Assembly: GCA_009840545.1 (NCBI GenBank)
Contig: VXNM01000008.1
Coordinates: 440,339-504,338 of the forward strand
Length of the DNA: 64,000 bases
Origin: Gammaproteobacteria bacterium
Lineage (GTDB): Bacteria; Pseudomonadota; Gammaproteobacteria; Pseudomonadales; Azotimanducaceae
Direction of reading: 5' to 3'
Each line of letters opens with the position of its first letter. Within the stretch, counting starts at the first letter, position 1. The notes under the pieces are model-generated. The model had not been told where the DNA came from and ran no database searches. It saw only the letters and a program-made list of their open reading frames with translations. Made by a program: the position numbers and the translations under genes. This document shows positions 43,807-50,883 of this stretch, piece by piece.

Positions 43807-45381
43807 TTAAGTCGGCGACGGAATCTTAGTCGGTTGAAACGTGCTAATGCTCCAATTGAATGTTCGAGTCAACAAATTGAGATCGATGGTCAGGTAGTTG
43901 CCCTCCGAGCAGTCAGATTTCGTCAGAAACTTTCCGAATCCGAAGATTGCCCCGTTCTTACATCGAAGAGTCACACCTTCTTGGGTCCGGAATATTGCGT
44001 CGAGATTTAACCCCCCAATTTCTGACGGCACACTCGCAACGAAATTGTGTACGAATCGAGGCAGCCTGAACACAATTCGGAAGTCGCCGTTGGGAAGTCT
44101 TCCCTTGTCAATCAGCCGTCGTTGAAAGCCCTTGTTTCGAATTCGACTTTGCACTTGCTCGACAACTTCGTTGGCGACTGAACTACCGACCAAACGCCAA
44201 ACGTTTTGGCGGATTTGCACAACGATTGGGCTATAGGTCATCTCGACTTCCAAACTGCTCATATTGATGCCTCGATCGTCTCCAAACTCCTTGATTGTCT
44301 GACGATCCAATGCATTCGTATTCATGTGCTCGAATGCTCTCACGATGGCTAGTTCAGGGCGAGTCAGCTCGTTTTCGGGGTGCAAATCTCCGATATAGTC
44401 GATGTATGCGTCATTAATGACATGAAAGTCCGGGTACATCTTGAAAAGAGCTATCAAGACGTCATTAGGTGGCACTACTCCTTCATACTTTGCGCTACCT
44501 GTCTTGTTTCGAAACGAAAATTTACGTTCTAGACCTCTCCTGATATCTCCTATGCTCAGGGGTCGATTGATGGATAGCATCTTCTTGGATACGTTTTGGA
44601 TCCGTACTCGTTTGGCAGGTGTGCGAGGTACCCAGCAGTACTCGGGAGTGATGAATTCAATGTCTTTCGCACACTGTAGCATGTCACGAAGTATGCTCAT
44701 CGGTACGGGAAAAGGCAGACAGTTGGTCAAGTACTCCAATGAGATCGCCCCAGAAGCTCTACTGGTGCGACGTGCAATACTGACTGTTTCAGAAAGGTGA
44801 TTCAATATCGGGTAGTCTGCCGGACCGACAAGGCTGTCGCGGGCACCTTCAACAAACTTCCAGTGGGGAAAGCCACAATGATCCAACACAGCTTTGGTTG
44901 CTCTACCAGACCACCTCTTCTGTGTTACACGATTCTCGAGCAACTGATTAGACAACGAAGACCAAAGCACAGGCCTCAGTTTTGGCAAGTAATCCAATAA
45001 TCGATCAATTACTCTTGGAACTCTATTCTTCGCCTCGCGCTTGACACGGGCTTCGATTTGACGAACTCGCTCCCGCGTGATGCTAGCTTGACGACCAGCT
45101 CTTTGTAGAGTTATTGGATCTTCTCCGTTCCAACCCAATCGCGCGCGAAGAGCTTCAAGATGTGGACCCGAATAGTTCCTCAAGATAGATCTCAGCAGTC
45201 TATCCAAAGCCGATTCAAGTGTGTCATTGGGAAAATCTACGAAATCCGTAGGGGAAGATACCAGCAATGAACTCTCGTCCTGGCCTGAGCTCCCGCTCTC
45301 AGGTCGACCAGACCCTTGCTGGTTAGACACGTCGGACGAATCGTCAGAATTTGAACTCGCGTCGTGGTCCTGTATTTCCAT
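43807..45381 (-). CDS. Predicted DNA-binding regulator with sigma-70 region-4-like helix-turn-helix
   Basis: 524 aa from ATG 45381; a TTG at 45408 is possible. An acidic, Ser-rich disordered N-terminus (residues 1-50) precedes a helix-turn-helix at about 72-118 (ITLQRAGRQASITRERVRQI in part), which matches sigma-70 region 4.2 including the TRERVRQIE recognition helix. There are no regions 2 or 3. The remainder (about 120-524) seems to hold several small winged-helix-like units, for example RRGLERKFSFRN and ELTRPELAIVRAFEHMNTNA. It may be related to HARE-HTH/RNA polymerase delta-type proteins (inference). It is on the opposite strand, between ubiB and tatA. Confidence 0.65.
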   Translation of the reverse strand: MEIQDHDASSNSDDSSDVSNQQGSGRPESGSSGQDESSLLVSSPTDFVDFPNDTLESALDRLLRSILRNYSGPHLEALRARLGWNGEDPITLQRAGRQASITRERVRQIEARVKREAKNRVPRVIDRLLDYLPKLRPVLWSSLSNQLLENRVTQKRWSGRATKAVLDHCGFPHWKFVEGARDSLVGPADYPILNHLSETVSIARRTSRASGAISLEYLTNCLPFPVPMSILRDMLQCAKDIEFITPEYCWVPRTPAKRVRIQNVSKKMLSINRPLSIGDIRRGLERKFSFRNKTGSAKYEGVVPPNDVLIALFKMYPDFHVINDAYIDYIGDLHPENELTRPELAIVRAFEHMNTNALDRQTIKEFGDDRGINMSSLEVEMTYSPIVVQIRQNVWRLVGSSVANEVVEQVQSRIRNKGFQRRLIDKGRLPNGDFRIVFRLPRFVHNFVASVPSEIGGLNLDAIFRTQEGVTLRCKNGAIFGFGKFLTKSDCSEGNYLTIDLNLLTRTFNWSISTFQPTKIPSPT

Positions 45382-45777
45382 GTGTGTATGTAGTTTCCAC
45401 CCTTTCAATATTATTTACCGTAATTAGCCGAAATGTCAATAGCATTGATGAAAACTGAGACAATTACAAGATATTCTGACACAATTTTGATGGATTTGAA
45501 GTGTTGGTGGATTTGTCTCTACAAGAACCTAGCTATATTCGGTAGTAATCCCGATCTAGAAGGTCCAAATGACCTCTTGTGTATCGCCCGCGTTTCAATT
45601 CTTGTAGTTCTGGAGCAAATTGACATTCCCAGTGGTTTCTTAGGGCTCGACATGCATGAGGGATGTTTCGTCGCTGCTCCAGGCTAAGAATCAACGACTG
45701 TATTGATCTCGACACACATTCATCAGGAAATTCATCTCTTTCCTGTACTATCATGTAATTGCTGAAGCACTAGGAGC
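45382..45777. other. 396-base AT-richer intergenic region before tatABC
   Basis: Contains the start region of the regulator gene and the tat promoter; I cannot place -35/-10 boxes with confidence. A reverse-strand frame of 73 codons (45533-45754, with LEQRRNIPHACRALRN and YTRGHLDLLDRD) reads somewhat protein-like, but there is no ribosome binding site and no recognised family. TAGGAGC before ATG 45778 is the tatA ribosome binding site. Confidence 0.45.
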
Positions 45778-46005
45778 ATGACTGTGCCCCCAATCGGACC
45801 TCTCGAACTAGCGATCATTCTTGTTATTGTGCTTGTGATCTTTGGTCCACGACGATTGAAGAATATTGGTAGCGAAATTGGCAACTCCATCAAGGGTTTT
45901 CGCAATGCCATGAAGGAACAAGACAGAGAAGACGTCGAAGGTACCGACGAATCTCAGCCGGACAAGAACTCGCAACAAGATCCTCCAAAACAAACACATG
46001 CTTGA
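45778..46005 (+). CDS. tatA: Sec-independent translocase subunit TatA
   Basis: Forms the size-fitting pore component of the twin-arginine system. It has one N-terminal transmembrane helix (LELAIILVIVLVIFGPRRL) with the FGPRRLKNIG hinge, an amphipathic helix (SEIGNSIKGFRNAMKE) and an acidic, Gln-rich tail. It is 75 aa. The last residues overlap the tatB start by 8 bases. Confidence 0.95.
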   Translation: MTVPPIGPLELAIILVIVLVIFGPRRLKNIGSEIGNSIKGFRNAMKEQDREDVEGTDESQPDKNSQQDPPKQTHA

Positions 46006-46372
46006 CATTGGGTGGCTTGAGCTACTGGTGATCTTTGTTCTACTCTTGGTTGTCCTTGGTCCCGCTAGACTGCCTGAAGTAGCTCGTACGATGGGTCTAT
46101 GGTTGGGCCGACTGCGTAGGATGTACAACAGCTTCAAGCTGGAAATGGAACGAGAAATCGGAATGGACGATGTTCGACGTCAACTGCACAACGAACAGAT
46201 CATGTCCGAAATGAAAACTCTGGAACAAGAAACCAAGTCGATCCTAAGTGATACGCAAAATGCTTTGGCCGATCCTGACTCGAAGCCTTCCAACCCACCT
46301 CATAAAGCTTCTCAAACTCCAAGCGACGTAGATTCTCCGACAACCAAGGCCACCCAATCCGAAAGTGGTTGA
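45998..46372 (+). CDS. tatB: Sec-independent translocase subunit TatB
   Basis: With TatC forms the receptor for twin-arginine signal peptides. It begins MLDIGWLELLVIFVLLLVVL, has the LGPARLPEVART hinge and a long amphipathic/charged helix (MGLWLGRLRRMYNSFKLEM), then a Ser/Pro-rich tail. It is 124 aa, starting at ATG 45998 inside tatA and overlapping tatC by 8 bases. Confidence 0.95.
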   Translation: MLDIGWLELLVIFVLLLVVLGPARLPEVARTMGLWLGRLRRMYNSFKLEMEREIGMDDVRRQLHNEQIMSEMKTLEQETKSILSDTQNALADPDSKPSNPPHKASQTPSDVDSPTTKATQSESG

Positions 46373-47165
46373 GAAGACGATAGCCGAACCCTCACAACGA
46401 GAGTCGGAACACGACGCAGCCGTCGATTCAAACACCCAGCCACTACTTACGCACCTAATTGCGCTACGCAACGCCATCATCCGGTCGTTGGTTGCTATGG
46501 CGATTCTGTTCGTTCCTTACGTTGTTTTTGCAAAACAGCTATTTGCGCTTATCGCGATGCCGCTAGTTCGTAGTCTTCCGGGGTCTTCGCCGGAGACGGT
46601 AGGGACCATGATTTCCACTGAAGTGGCCGCACCGTTCATAGTGCCTCTAAAGCTCGCGTTCTTCTTGGCATTGATTACGGCAATGCCTTATATCTTGCAT
46701 CAAGTGTGGACTTTCATCTCCCCTGGCCTTTATCTTCGAGAAAAGCGATTCGCATTACCGTTGCTGTTCTCAAGTATCTTGCTTTTCTTTGGCGGAATGG
46801 TCTTTGCTTACTTTCTTGTTTTTCCACTGATTTTTCAGTTCTTTGCCGCATCCACACCCGATAATGTCGTATGGATGACGGACATCAATAGCTATCTCTC
46901 GTTCATCTTCAAGTTGTTCTTTGCTTTCGGGATAGTGTTTGAAATTCCCGTTGCCATTGTTCTCTTGACCGCTACAAGATTGACAACTATAAAGACTCTC
47001 AAGAAAGGTCGACCTTATATATTTGTGTCCTGCTTCATACTGGGAATGCTATTGACACCTCCCGATGTCGTCTCTCAGGTGCTTCTGGCTATACCCGCTT
47101 GGATCCTGTTCGAACTTGGCCTCATTCTTGGACGGGTGCTGGTTCGCGACTCAGAAAAATCGTAA
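46365..47165 (+). CDS. tatC: Sec-independent translocase subunit TatC
   Basis: Core multispanning component, with about six transmembrane helices. Conserved features include LTHLIALRNAIIRSLVAMA, PYILHQVWTFISPGLYLREK (both the LRNRL-type region and the F/P-gly segment) and the second-periplasmic-loop region. It is 266 aa, start GTG 46365. Its 3' end overlaps the convergent dtd gene by 44 bases. Confidence 0.96.
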   Translation: MVEKTIAEPSQRESEHDAAVDSNTQPLLTHLIALRNAIIRSLVAMAILFVPYVVFAKQLFALIAMPLVRSLPGSSPETVGTMISTEVAAPFIVPLKLAFFLALITAMPYILHQVWTFISPGLYLREKRFALPLLFSSILLFFGGMVFAYFLVFPLIFQFFAASTPDNVVWMTDINSYLSFIFKLFFAFGIVFEIPVAIVLLTATRLTTIKTLKKGRPYIFVSCFILGMLLTPPDVVSQVLLAIPAWILFELGLILGRVLVRDSEKS

Positions 47166-47580
47166 CTGGCCCATCATTTACTAACGACACTTGCATGTTC
47201 TCTTGGAACGAACCGACTTTCACCTTGGGGTGAATGCTTCTCAGAGACGTTACGAAATACTCGAAAAGATCACGCGCTTCCTCGGGAGCCATTGCTTGAG
47301 AAAAGTCAGGGCGGTTTCCACGAGCTGTCTGAGCGGCTAGCGTAAACTGCGGAACAACTAAGGCGTCACCTTCAATGTCCACAAGCGAACGATCCATTGG
47401 GCGGTCCTCGCTAGGAAATATTCGGTAGCGTACAATCTTATTCGCTAGCCAATCTGCCTGATCTGGTCCATCTCCCTTGAGTACCGCAAGAAACACTAGA
47501 ACTCCTGAACCAATCGAGGAAACCATAGTCTGATCAACAGTTACATGAGCCGATGTGACTCTTTGAAGCAGTGCTTTCAT
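47122..47580 (-). CDS. dtd: D-aminoacyl-tRNA deacylase
   Basis: Removes D-amino acids (and misacylated Gly) from tRNA. It starts MKALLQRVTSAHVTVD at ATG 47580. The substrate-specificity motif SQFTLA-like region reads VVPQFTLAAQTARGNRPDFS, and the cross-subunit Gly-cisPro motif is NDGPVTIFL. It is 152 aa; the E. coli enzyme has 145. It is convergent with tatC, sharing 44 bases with the tatC 3' end in opposite orientation, and divergent from the PP-loop gene with 15 bases between starts. Confidence 0.95.
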   Translation of the reverse strand: MKALLQRVTSAHVTVDQTMVSSIGSGVLVFLAVLKGDGPDQADWLANKIVRYRIFPSEDRPMDRSLVDIEGDALVVPQFTLAAQTARGNRPDFSQAMAPEEARDLFEYFVTSLRSIHPKVKVGSFQENMQVSLVNDGPVTIFLSREPAPVQE

Positions 47581-47595
47581 GTACAGCACGGCCAG

Positions 47596-48672
47596 ATGGA
47601 TCGAAGTTCGATGTCTAGTTCCTTACAACCCAAAGCTGTTGCCTTGATATCGGGTGGATTGGACTCCATGTTGGCTGCCAAAGTCGTCATGGACCAAGGG
47701 GTAGACGTCGAAGGAGTGAACTTCTATACCGGATTCTGTGTGGAAGGTCATACCCATGCTATCCGAAAACGCCATCAAGAACGACCCAAACGAAACAATG
47801 CATTATGGGTTGCCAATCAACTGGGAATCAAGTTGCACGTAGTGGACGTCGTCGAGGAATATAAGGATGTGGTCCTGAATCCAAAGCATGGCTACGGCAA
47901 GAATCTGAATCCCTGCCTAGACTGTAAGGTCTTCATGGTGGGCAAAGCAATGGAGATGGTCGGGTTCCATGGTGAACAGTTTGACTTTGCCGTAACGGGC
48001 GAGGTCATCGGCCAACGACCGAAGTCTCAACGACGAGAAACCATGCCCATTATTGCTCATGAGTCTGGAGCAGAAGATCGTTTGCTCCGTCCACTTTGTG
48101 CGAAGAGTCTACCCGAGACTCTACCCGAGCGCATGGGTTGGGTCAAGCGCGAGAATCTCTTCGGGTTTTCCGGAAGAACTCGCAAGCCGCAGATAGAACT
48201 GGCCAAGAAGTTTGGAATCGAGAACTACGCGCAGCCAGCAGGTGGATGTTGTTTCTTGACTGATGAAACGTACTCCAACAAACTCAAAGATCTTTGGATA
48301 GCTCGGGACGAGCGAGACTATGAGCTCGACGATGTCGTCTTGCTCAAGATTGGAAGGCATATTCGTCCCCAACCCAATTTCAAACTGGTGATTGCGCGGG
48401 AAGAAGGCGAATCTAGGTTCTTGCAGGGTTACCGAAAACGATTCACCAGTCTACGGGAGGTGAGCCTTAAGGGTCCGCTTGCACTAATCGACGGACGAGT
48501 TGATTTGGAAGACGTTCGCTTGGCGGCCAAAATCGTGGCGAGATACGGACAGTCGCGAAGCAAGCCAAAAGTTGCCATGGAAATTCGGTATAAGGATGGA
48601 TCGGGCGAACAATTGGAGGTTGAACCATTTCAAGCACATCAAATTCCCGATACCTGGCATGTGGGAAACTAG
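47596..48672 (+). CDS. PP-loop ATPase related to tRNA-thiolation enzymes (ThiI/MnmA-like)
   Basis: An adenylating enzyme probably used for sulfur transfer. The PP-loop SGGLDSMLAAKVV is near the N-terminus (about residue 19). Cysteine sites lie in KNLNPCLDCKVFM (about 110) and QPAGGCCFLTDE (about 217), and VTGEVIGQRPKSQRRE is a conserved-looking family segment. Residues after about 250 form a C-terminal domain with RYKDGSGEQLEVEPFQ. I chose ATG 47596; ATG 47611 is also possible, and the open frame reaches 47545. Databases tend to label this family as tRNA thiouridylate-related, but its substrate is not established to my knowledge. TusA-like gene follows by 5 bases. Confidence 0.75.
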   Translation: MDRSSMSSSLQPKAVALISGGLDSMLAAKVVMDQGVDVEGVNFYTGFCVEGHTHAIRKRHQERPKRNNALWVANQLGIKLHVVDVVEEYKDVVLNPKHGYGKNLNPCLDCKVFMVGKAMEMVGFHGEQFDFAVTGEVIGQRPKSQRRETMPIIAHESGAEDRLLRPLCAKSLPETLPERMGWVKRENLFGFSGRTRKPQIELAKKFGIENYAQPAGGCCFLTDETYSNKLKDLWIARDERDYELDDVVLLKIGRHIRPQPNFKLVIAREEGESRFLQGYRKRFTSLREVSLKGPLALIDGRVDLEDVRLAAKIVARYGQSRSKPKVAMEIRYKDGSGEQLEVEPFQAHQIPDTWHVGN

Positions 48673-48677
48673 CTTTC

Positions 48678-48905
48678 TTGAAAGAAGTCGATGCCACCGG
48701 AAAGCTTTGTCCAATGCCTCTCATCATGGCGCAGGAATATGCGAACCACGCTGACGCAGGGACAGAATTCGCACTCTTGGCTACCGATCCCGGCGTTCAT
48801 GAAGATATACCTGCATGGTGCCGAATGCATGGACATTGCATAGTCTCTACTGATGAGAGTGCAACTGAGATTCGCATGACAATTAGACTGAAGACTGTAG
48901 ATTGA
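48678..48905 (+). CDS. TusA/SirA-family sulfur carrier protein
   Basis: 75 aa with the family CPxP motif (GKLCPMPLIMAQEYAN, Cys at residue 11) and the compact alpha/beta fold end (AWCRMHGHCIVSTDES). The cysteine carries persulfide sulfur. The start is TTG 48678, five bases after the PP-loop ATPase stop, so they form a two-gene unit in which this protein may deliver sulfur to the ATPase. This is inference from adjacency. Confidence 0.85.
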   Translation: MKEVDATGKLCPMPLIMAQEYANHADAGTEFALLATDPGVHEDIPAWCRMHGHCIVSTDESATEIRMTIRLKTVD

Positions 48906-49003
48906 AAGGAACGCAAAGAGCTGCAAGAGAATTTGGGAAATACCTTAATAAACTTGATGGCGACTCCCACGATTTGTCCTTCCTATACCCTTAACTTATT
49001 GAT

Positions 49004-49024
49004 TTATTTTAAAAATAATTTTTT
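49004..49024. repeat. AT palindrome followed by T tract upstream of trmL
   Basis: TTATTTT (49004-49010) and AAAATAA (49012-49018) form a perfect 7-base inverted repeat around one base, followed by six T residues. It may act as a weak terminator for the TusA-like gene or as an AT-rich upstream element for trmL. It is the most AT-rich spot I noticed in the window. Confidence 0.4.
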
Positions 49025-49097
49025 CGACATACACATCAACAGTTAAGTTTGTGTATTGTTGCTCTGCAGAATCATGGGCGATCTGAGATCAGAGAAG

Positions 49098-49559
49098 ATG
49101 CTAAACATCGTGCTCTATCAACCTGAAATTCCTCCGAACACCGGTAATGTCATTCGACTGGCAGCGAATACGGGATGTACCTTGACGCTAGTCCAACCCC
49201 TGGGATTCGATCTCTCCCACACAAAGCTTAAGCGGGCGGGCTTGGACTATCGCGAATGGGCAGATGTACAAGTTTGCTCTAACCTAGAGGAAGCGCTCTG
49301 TGAATTTGACTCAAACCGAGTTTTTGCGTTCTCGACCAAAGGAGGACCAACATACACAGAGGTTGAGTATCAATCCGGAGATGTATTCCTGTTTGGACCT
49401 GAAACACGAGGACTGCCTTCAGAGATTCGAAATCGATTGGGAGATCGTTGTGTTCGCATCCCAATGCGTTCGGGGTCAAGAAGCTTGAACCTATCCAATT
49501 CGGTCGCTATTGCAGTCTACGAAGCACTTAGACAACTGAATTTCAAGGGTCTTAATTGA
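49098..49559 (+). CDS. trmL: tRNA (cytidine/uridine-2'-O-)-methyltransferase TrmL
   Basis: SPOUT-fold methyltransferase for the wobble base 34 of tRNA-Leu isoacceptors. It has YQPEIPPNTGNVIRLAANTG near the N-terminus, LFGPETRGLP (about residue 100) and the trefoil-knot C-terminus IPMRSGSRSLNLSNSVAIA. I chose ATG 49098 (MLNIVLYQPEIPP), giving 153 aa as in other YibK proteins; ATG 49074 is an alternative. Its 3' end overlaps the convergent secB by 8 bases. Confidence 0.94.
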   Translation: MLNIVLYQPEIPPNTGNVIRLAANTGCTLTLVQPLGFDLSHTKLKRAGLDYREWADVQVCSNLEEALCEFDSNRVFAFSTKGGPTYTEVEYQSGDVFLFGPETRGLPSEIRNRLGDRCVRIPMRSGSRSLNLSNSVAIAVYEALRQLNFKGLN

Positions 49560-50022
49560 GTACTTCGTCAGATCGTCTCGGATTCGTCAGATCTAGTTGT
49601 CGTTGGTGTATCGCCTGTCGAATTAGGTTCTGTAGATTCACTGGCGCAATTGCAAACGCCGGAAATGTACCTTTCACCGCAATGCTATCAATAGCTTCTC
49701 GGGCATAGGGAAAGAGCAAACTCGGACACTCTACTGTGAGGATTTGATTGCGGCTCTTGGTGTCGGGTACATGAAAGATTCCCGCTTGTTCCACGTCGAT
49801 CTTACAGGCTGGTCTTGAACCAAGTTCAGCATTCAGATGAAGCTTCATGACAACCTCAAAACGCGACTCGGCTAATTCTCGATGACTGACCTCGATCTCG
49901 AGCTTGATTTGGGGTTTCCACTTGAGTTCGAACAATGCCGGTACGTCACCCGGCTCAAAATTTAGTCGCCGGACGTAGATGCGTTCGACTGTGTAGTCCG
50001 ACTTGATGTCTGCTTGCGCCAA
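49552..50022 (-). CDS. secB: Protein-export chaperone SecB
   Basis: Homotetrameric cytoplasmic chaperone that keeps preproteins unfolded and hands them to SecA. It shows the conserved YVRRLNFEPGDVPALFELKW start, the EVVMKLHLNAELGSRPACKI beta sheet, the QAGIFHV segment and the LLFPYAREAIDSIAVKGTFP (SecA-contact) region, followed by the NLQNLIRQA helix. It is 156 aa, start TTG 50022. The rhodanese gene lies 6 bases upstream. Confidence 0.95.
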   Translation of the reverse strand: MAQADIKSDYTVERIYVRRLNFEPGDVPALFELKWKPQIKLEIEVSHRELAESRFEVVMKLHLNAELGSRPACKIDVEQAGIFHVPDTKSRNQILTVECPSLLFPYAREAIDSIAVKGTFPAFAIAPVNLQNLIRQAIHQRQLDLTNPRRSDEVLN

Positions 50023-50028
50023 CTGCCT

Positions 50029-50445
50029 TCAACCTTTCTCAATAGGCATATTGTCATTGCGCCATTCCAACAGTCCACCCCGTAGCTTAGCGACATTCTG
50101 AAATCCGGCTTTCCTCAAGACTGTGCCTGCCATACTCGAGTGTTGGCCCGCTTTACACGTCACAATTATTGGTGCTTCCTTGTACTTTTCCAACTCTTTT
50201 ACGCGAGATTGCAAGGCTGTGAACGGAATGTTCATTGCCTTAGGTACATGGCCTTCAAAGTACTCCTTCGAGTCGCGAATATCGACCACGACCGCTTTTT
50301 CTCGATTTATAAGATTCACGAGCTCTTGGGACGTTACAGTTTTGCCTCCTCGCTTTACCTCATTTCGAATGAACAAGGCTATTAGCAAGACAAACAGTCC
50401 CACTAAGAAGGGATGATTTCCGATGAAAGTGAATAGCTGAGACAC
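50029..50445 (-). CDS. Membrane-anchored rhodanese-like sulfurtransferase (YibN type)
   Basis: 138 aa with one N-terminal transmembrane helix (FLVGLFVLLIALFIRNEV) and a rhodanese domain. The active-site loop is VTCKAGQHSS, with the catalytic cysteine as the only cysteine (about residue 104). Other domain motifs are VVVDIRDSKEYFEGHVPKAM and LRGGLLEWRND. It precedes secB by 6 bases. In E. coli and Pseudomonas grxC lies between these two genes, and it is missing here. The start is GTG 50445. Confidence 0.9.
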   Translation of the reverse strand: MSQLFTFIGNHPFLVGLFVLLIALFIRNEVKRGGKTVTSQELVNLINREKAVVVDIRDSKEYFEGHVPKAMNIPFTALQSRVKELEKYKEAPIIVTCKAGQHSSMAGTVLRKAGFQNVAKLRGGLLEWRNDNMPIEKG

Positions 50446-50492
50446 GTGTAGTACTTAACGTGCATGACCACACAAGATTATAGAGGTGAACT

Positions 50493-50672
50493 CTAGAACG
50501 TCGACCGAATCCCTAGTTTGCATGTGACCACTCGAGCTAAGAATTGTGGTTTTTGGAGAGACTCATTGAGTTCGGCCGACAAACTGGATTTCTTGGTTGA
50601 TTCCTGAAGTTCAATAGGATAGTTGCAAATCAATCTCAAAGTGCTTTCTAGCTCGTCTTTCACATACACCAC
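50493..50672 (-). CDS. Possible small protein upstream of the rhodanese gene
   Basis: A 59-codon reverse-strand frame that can begin at GTG 50672 (or 50669 or 50663), with VYVKDELESTLRLICNYPIE and STKKSSLSAELNESLQKPQF, ending at TAG 50493-50495. It is polar and helical, with codon choice like its neighbours. There is no clear ribosome binding site and no family is recognised, so it may be chance. Confidence 0.2.
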   Translation of the reverse strand: MVYVKDELESTLRLICNYPIELQESTKKSSLSAELNESLQKPQFLARVVTCKLGIRSTF

Positions 50673-50719
50673 TCTGCTACAACAATCACTTATATTGTGT
50701 GTCCTAAGGGCACCTTGAC

Positions 50720-50734
50720 CGAACTTTCAGTTCG
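50720..50734. repeat. Short palindrome upstream of gpmI
   Basis: CGAACT-TTC-AGTTCG is a perfect 6-base inverted repeat with a 3-base centre. It overlaps possible promoter boxes and could be an operator, but only one copy is present. Confidence 0.3.
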
Positions 50735-50883
50735 TAAAATGCGCCCATGTATTTCTTGCCTCCGATTCTCGAAGAACTGCGCGCCGATTCACGAAGTAGT
50801 GCAACAGCCACTTTGTGTTGGACTTACAAATCCAATGGCTTCAAGCTCGTGGAACTTAGCTCTCGTTTACATTCAACCGACCA

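Larger units (their letters stand above)
50446..50883. other. 438-base divergent spacer between the rhodanese gene and gpmI
   Basis: Holds the promoters of both directions. On the forward strand TTGACC (50715-50720) and TAAAAT (50735-50740) look like promoter boxes but are only 14 bases apart. A palindrome at 50720-50734 overlaps them. A small reverse frame at 50493-50672 is listed separately. No other structure was found. Confidence 0.4.

Noticed and set aside
45560-45660. A single stretch starting TTTCAATTCTTGTAGTTCTGG that resembles a CRISPR repeat end
   Set aside because: Only one copy is present, with no regularly spaced partner repeats and no cas genes in the window.
45533-45754. Reverse-strand 73-codon frame with LEQRRNIPHACRALRN
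   Set aside because: No ribosome binding site and no recognised family; too weak to call a gene, so it is only described in the intergenic entry.
50715-50740. TTGACC and TAAAAT as a gpmI promoter
   Set aside because: The spacer of 14 bases is too short for a normal sigma-70 promoter.
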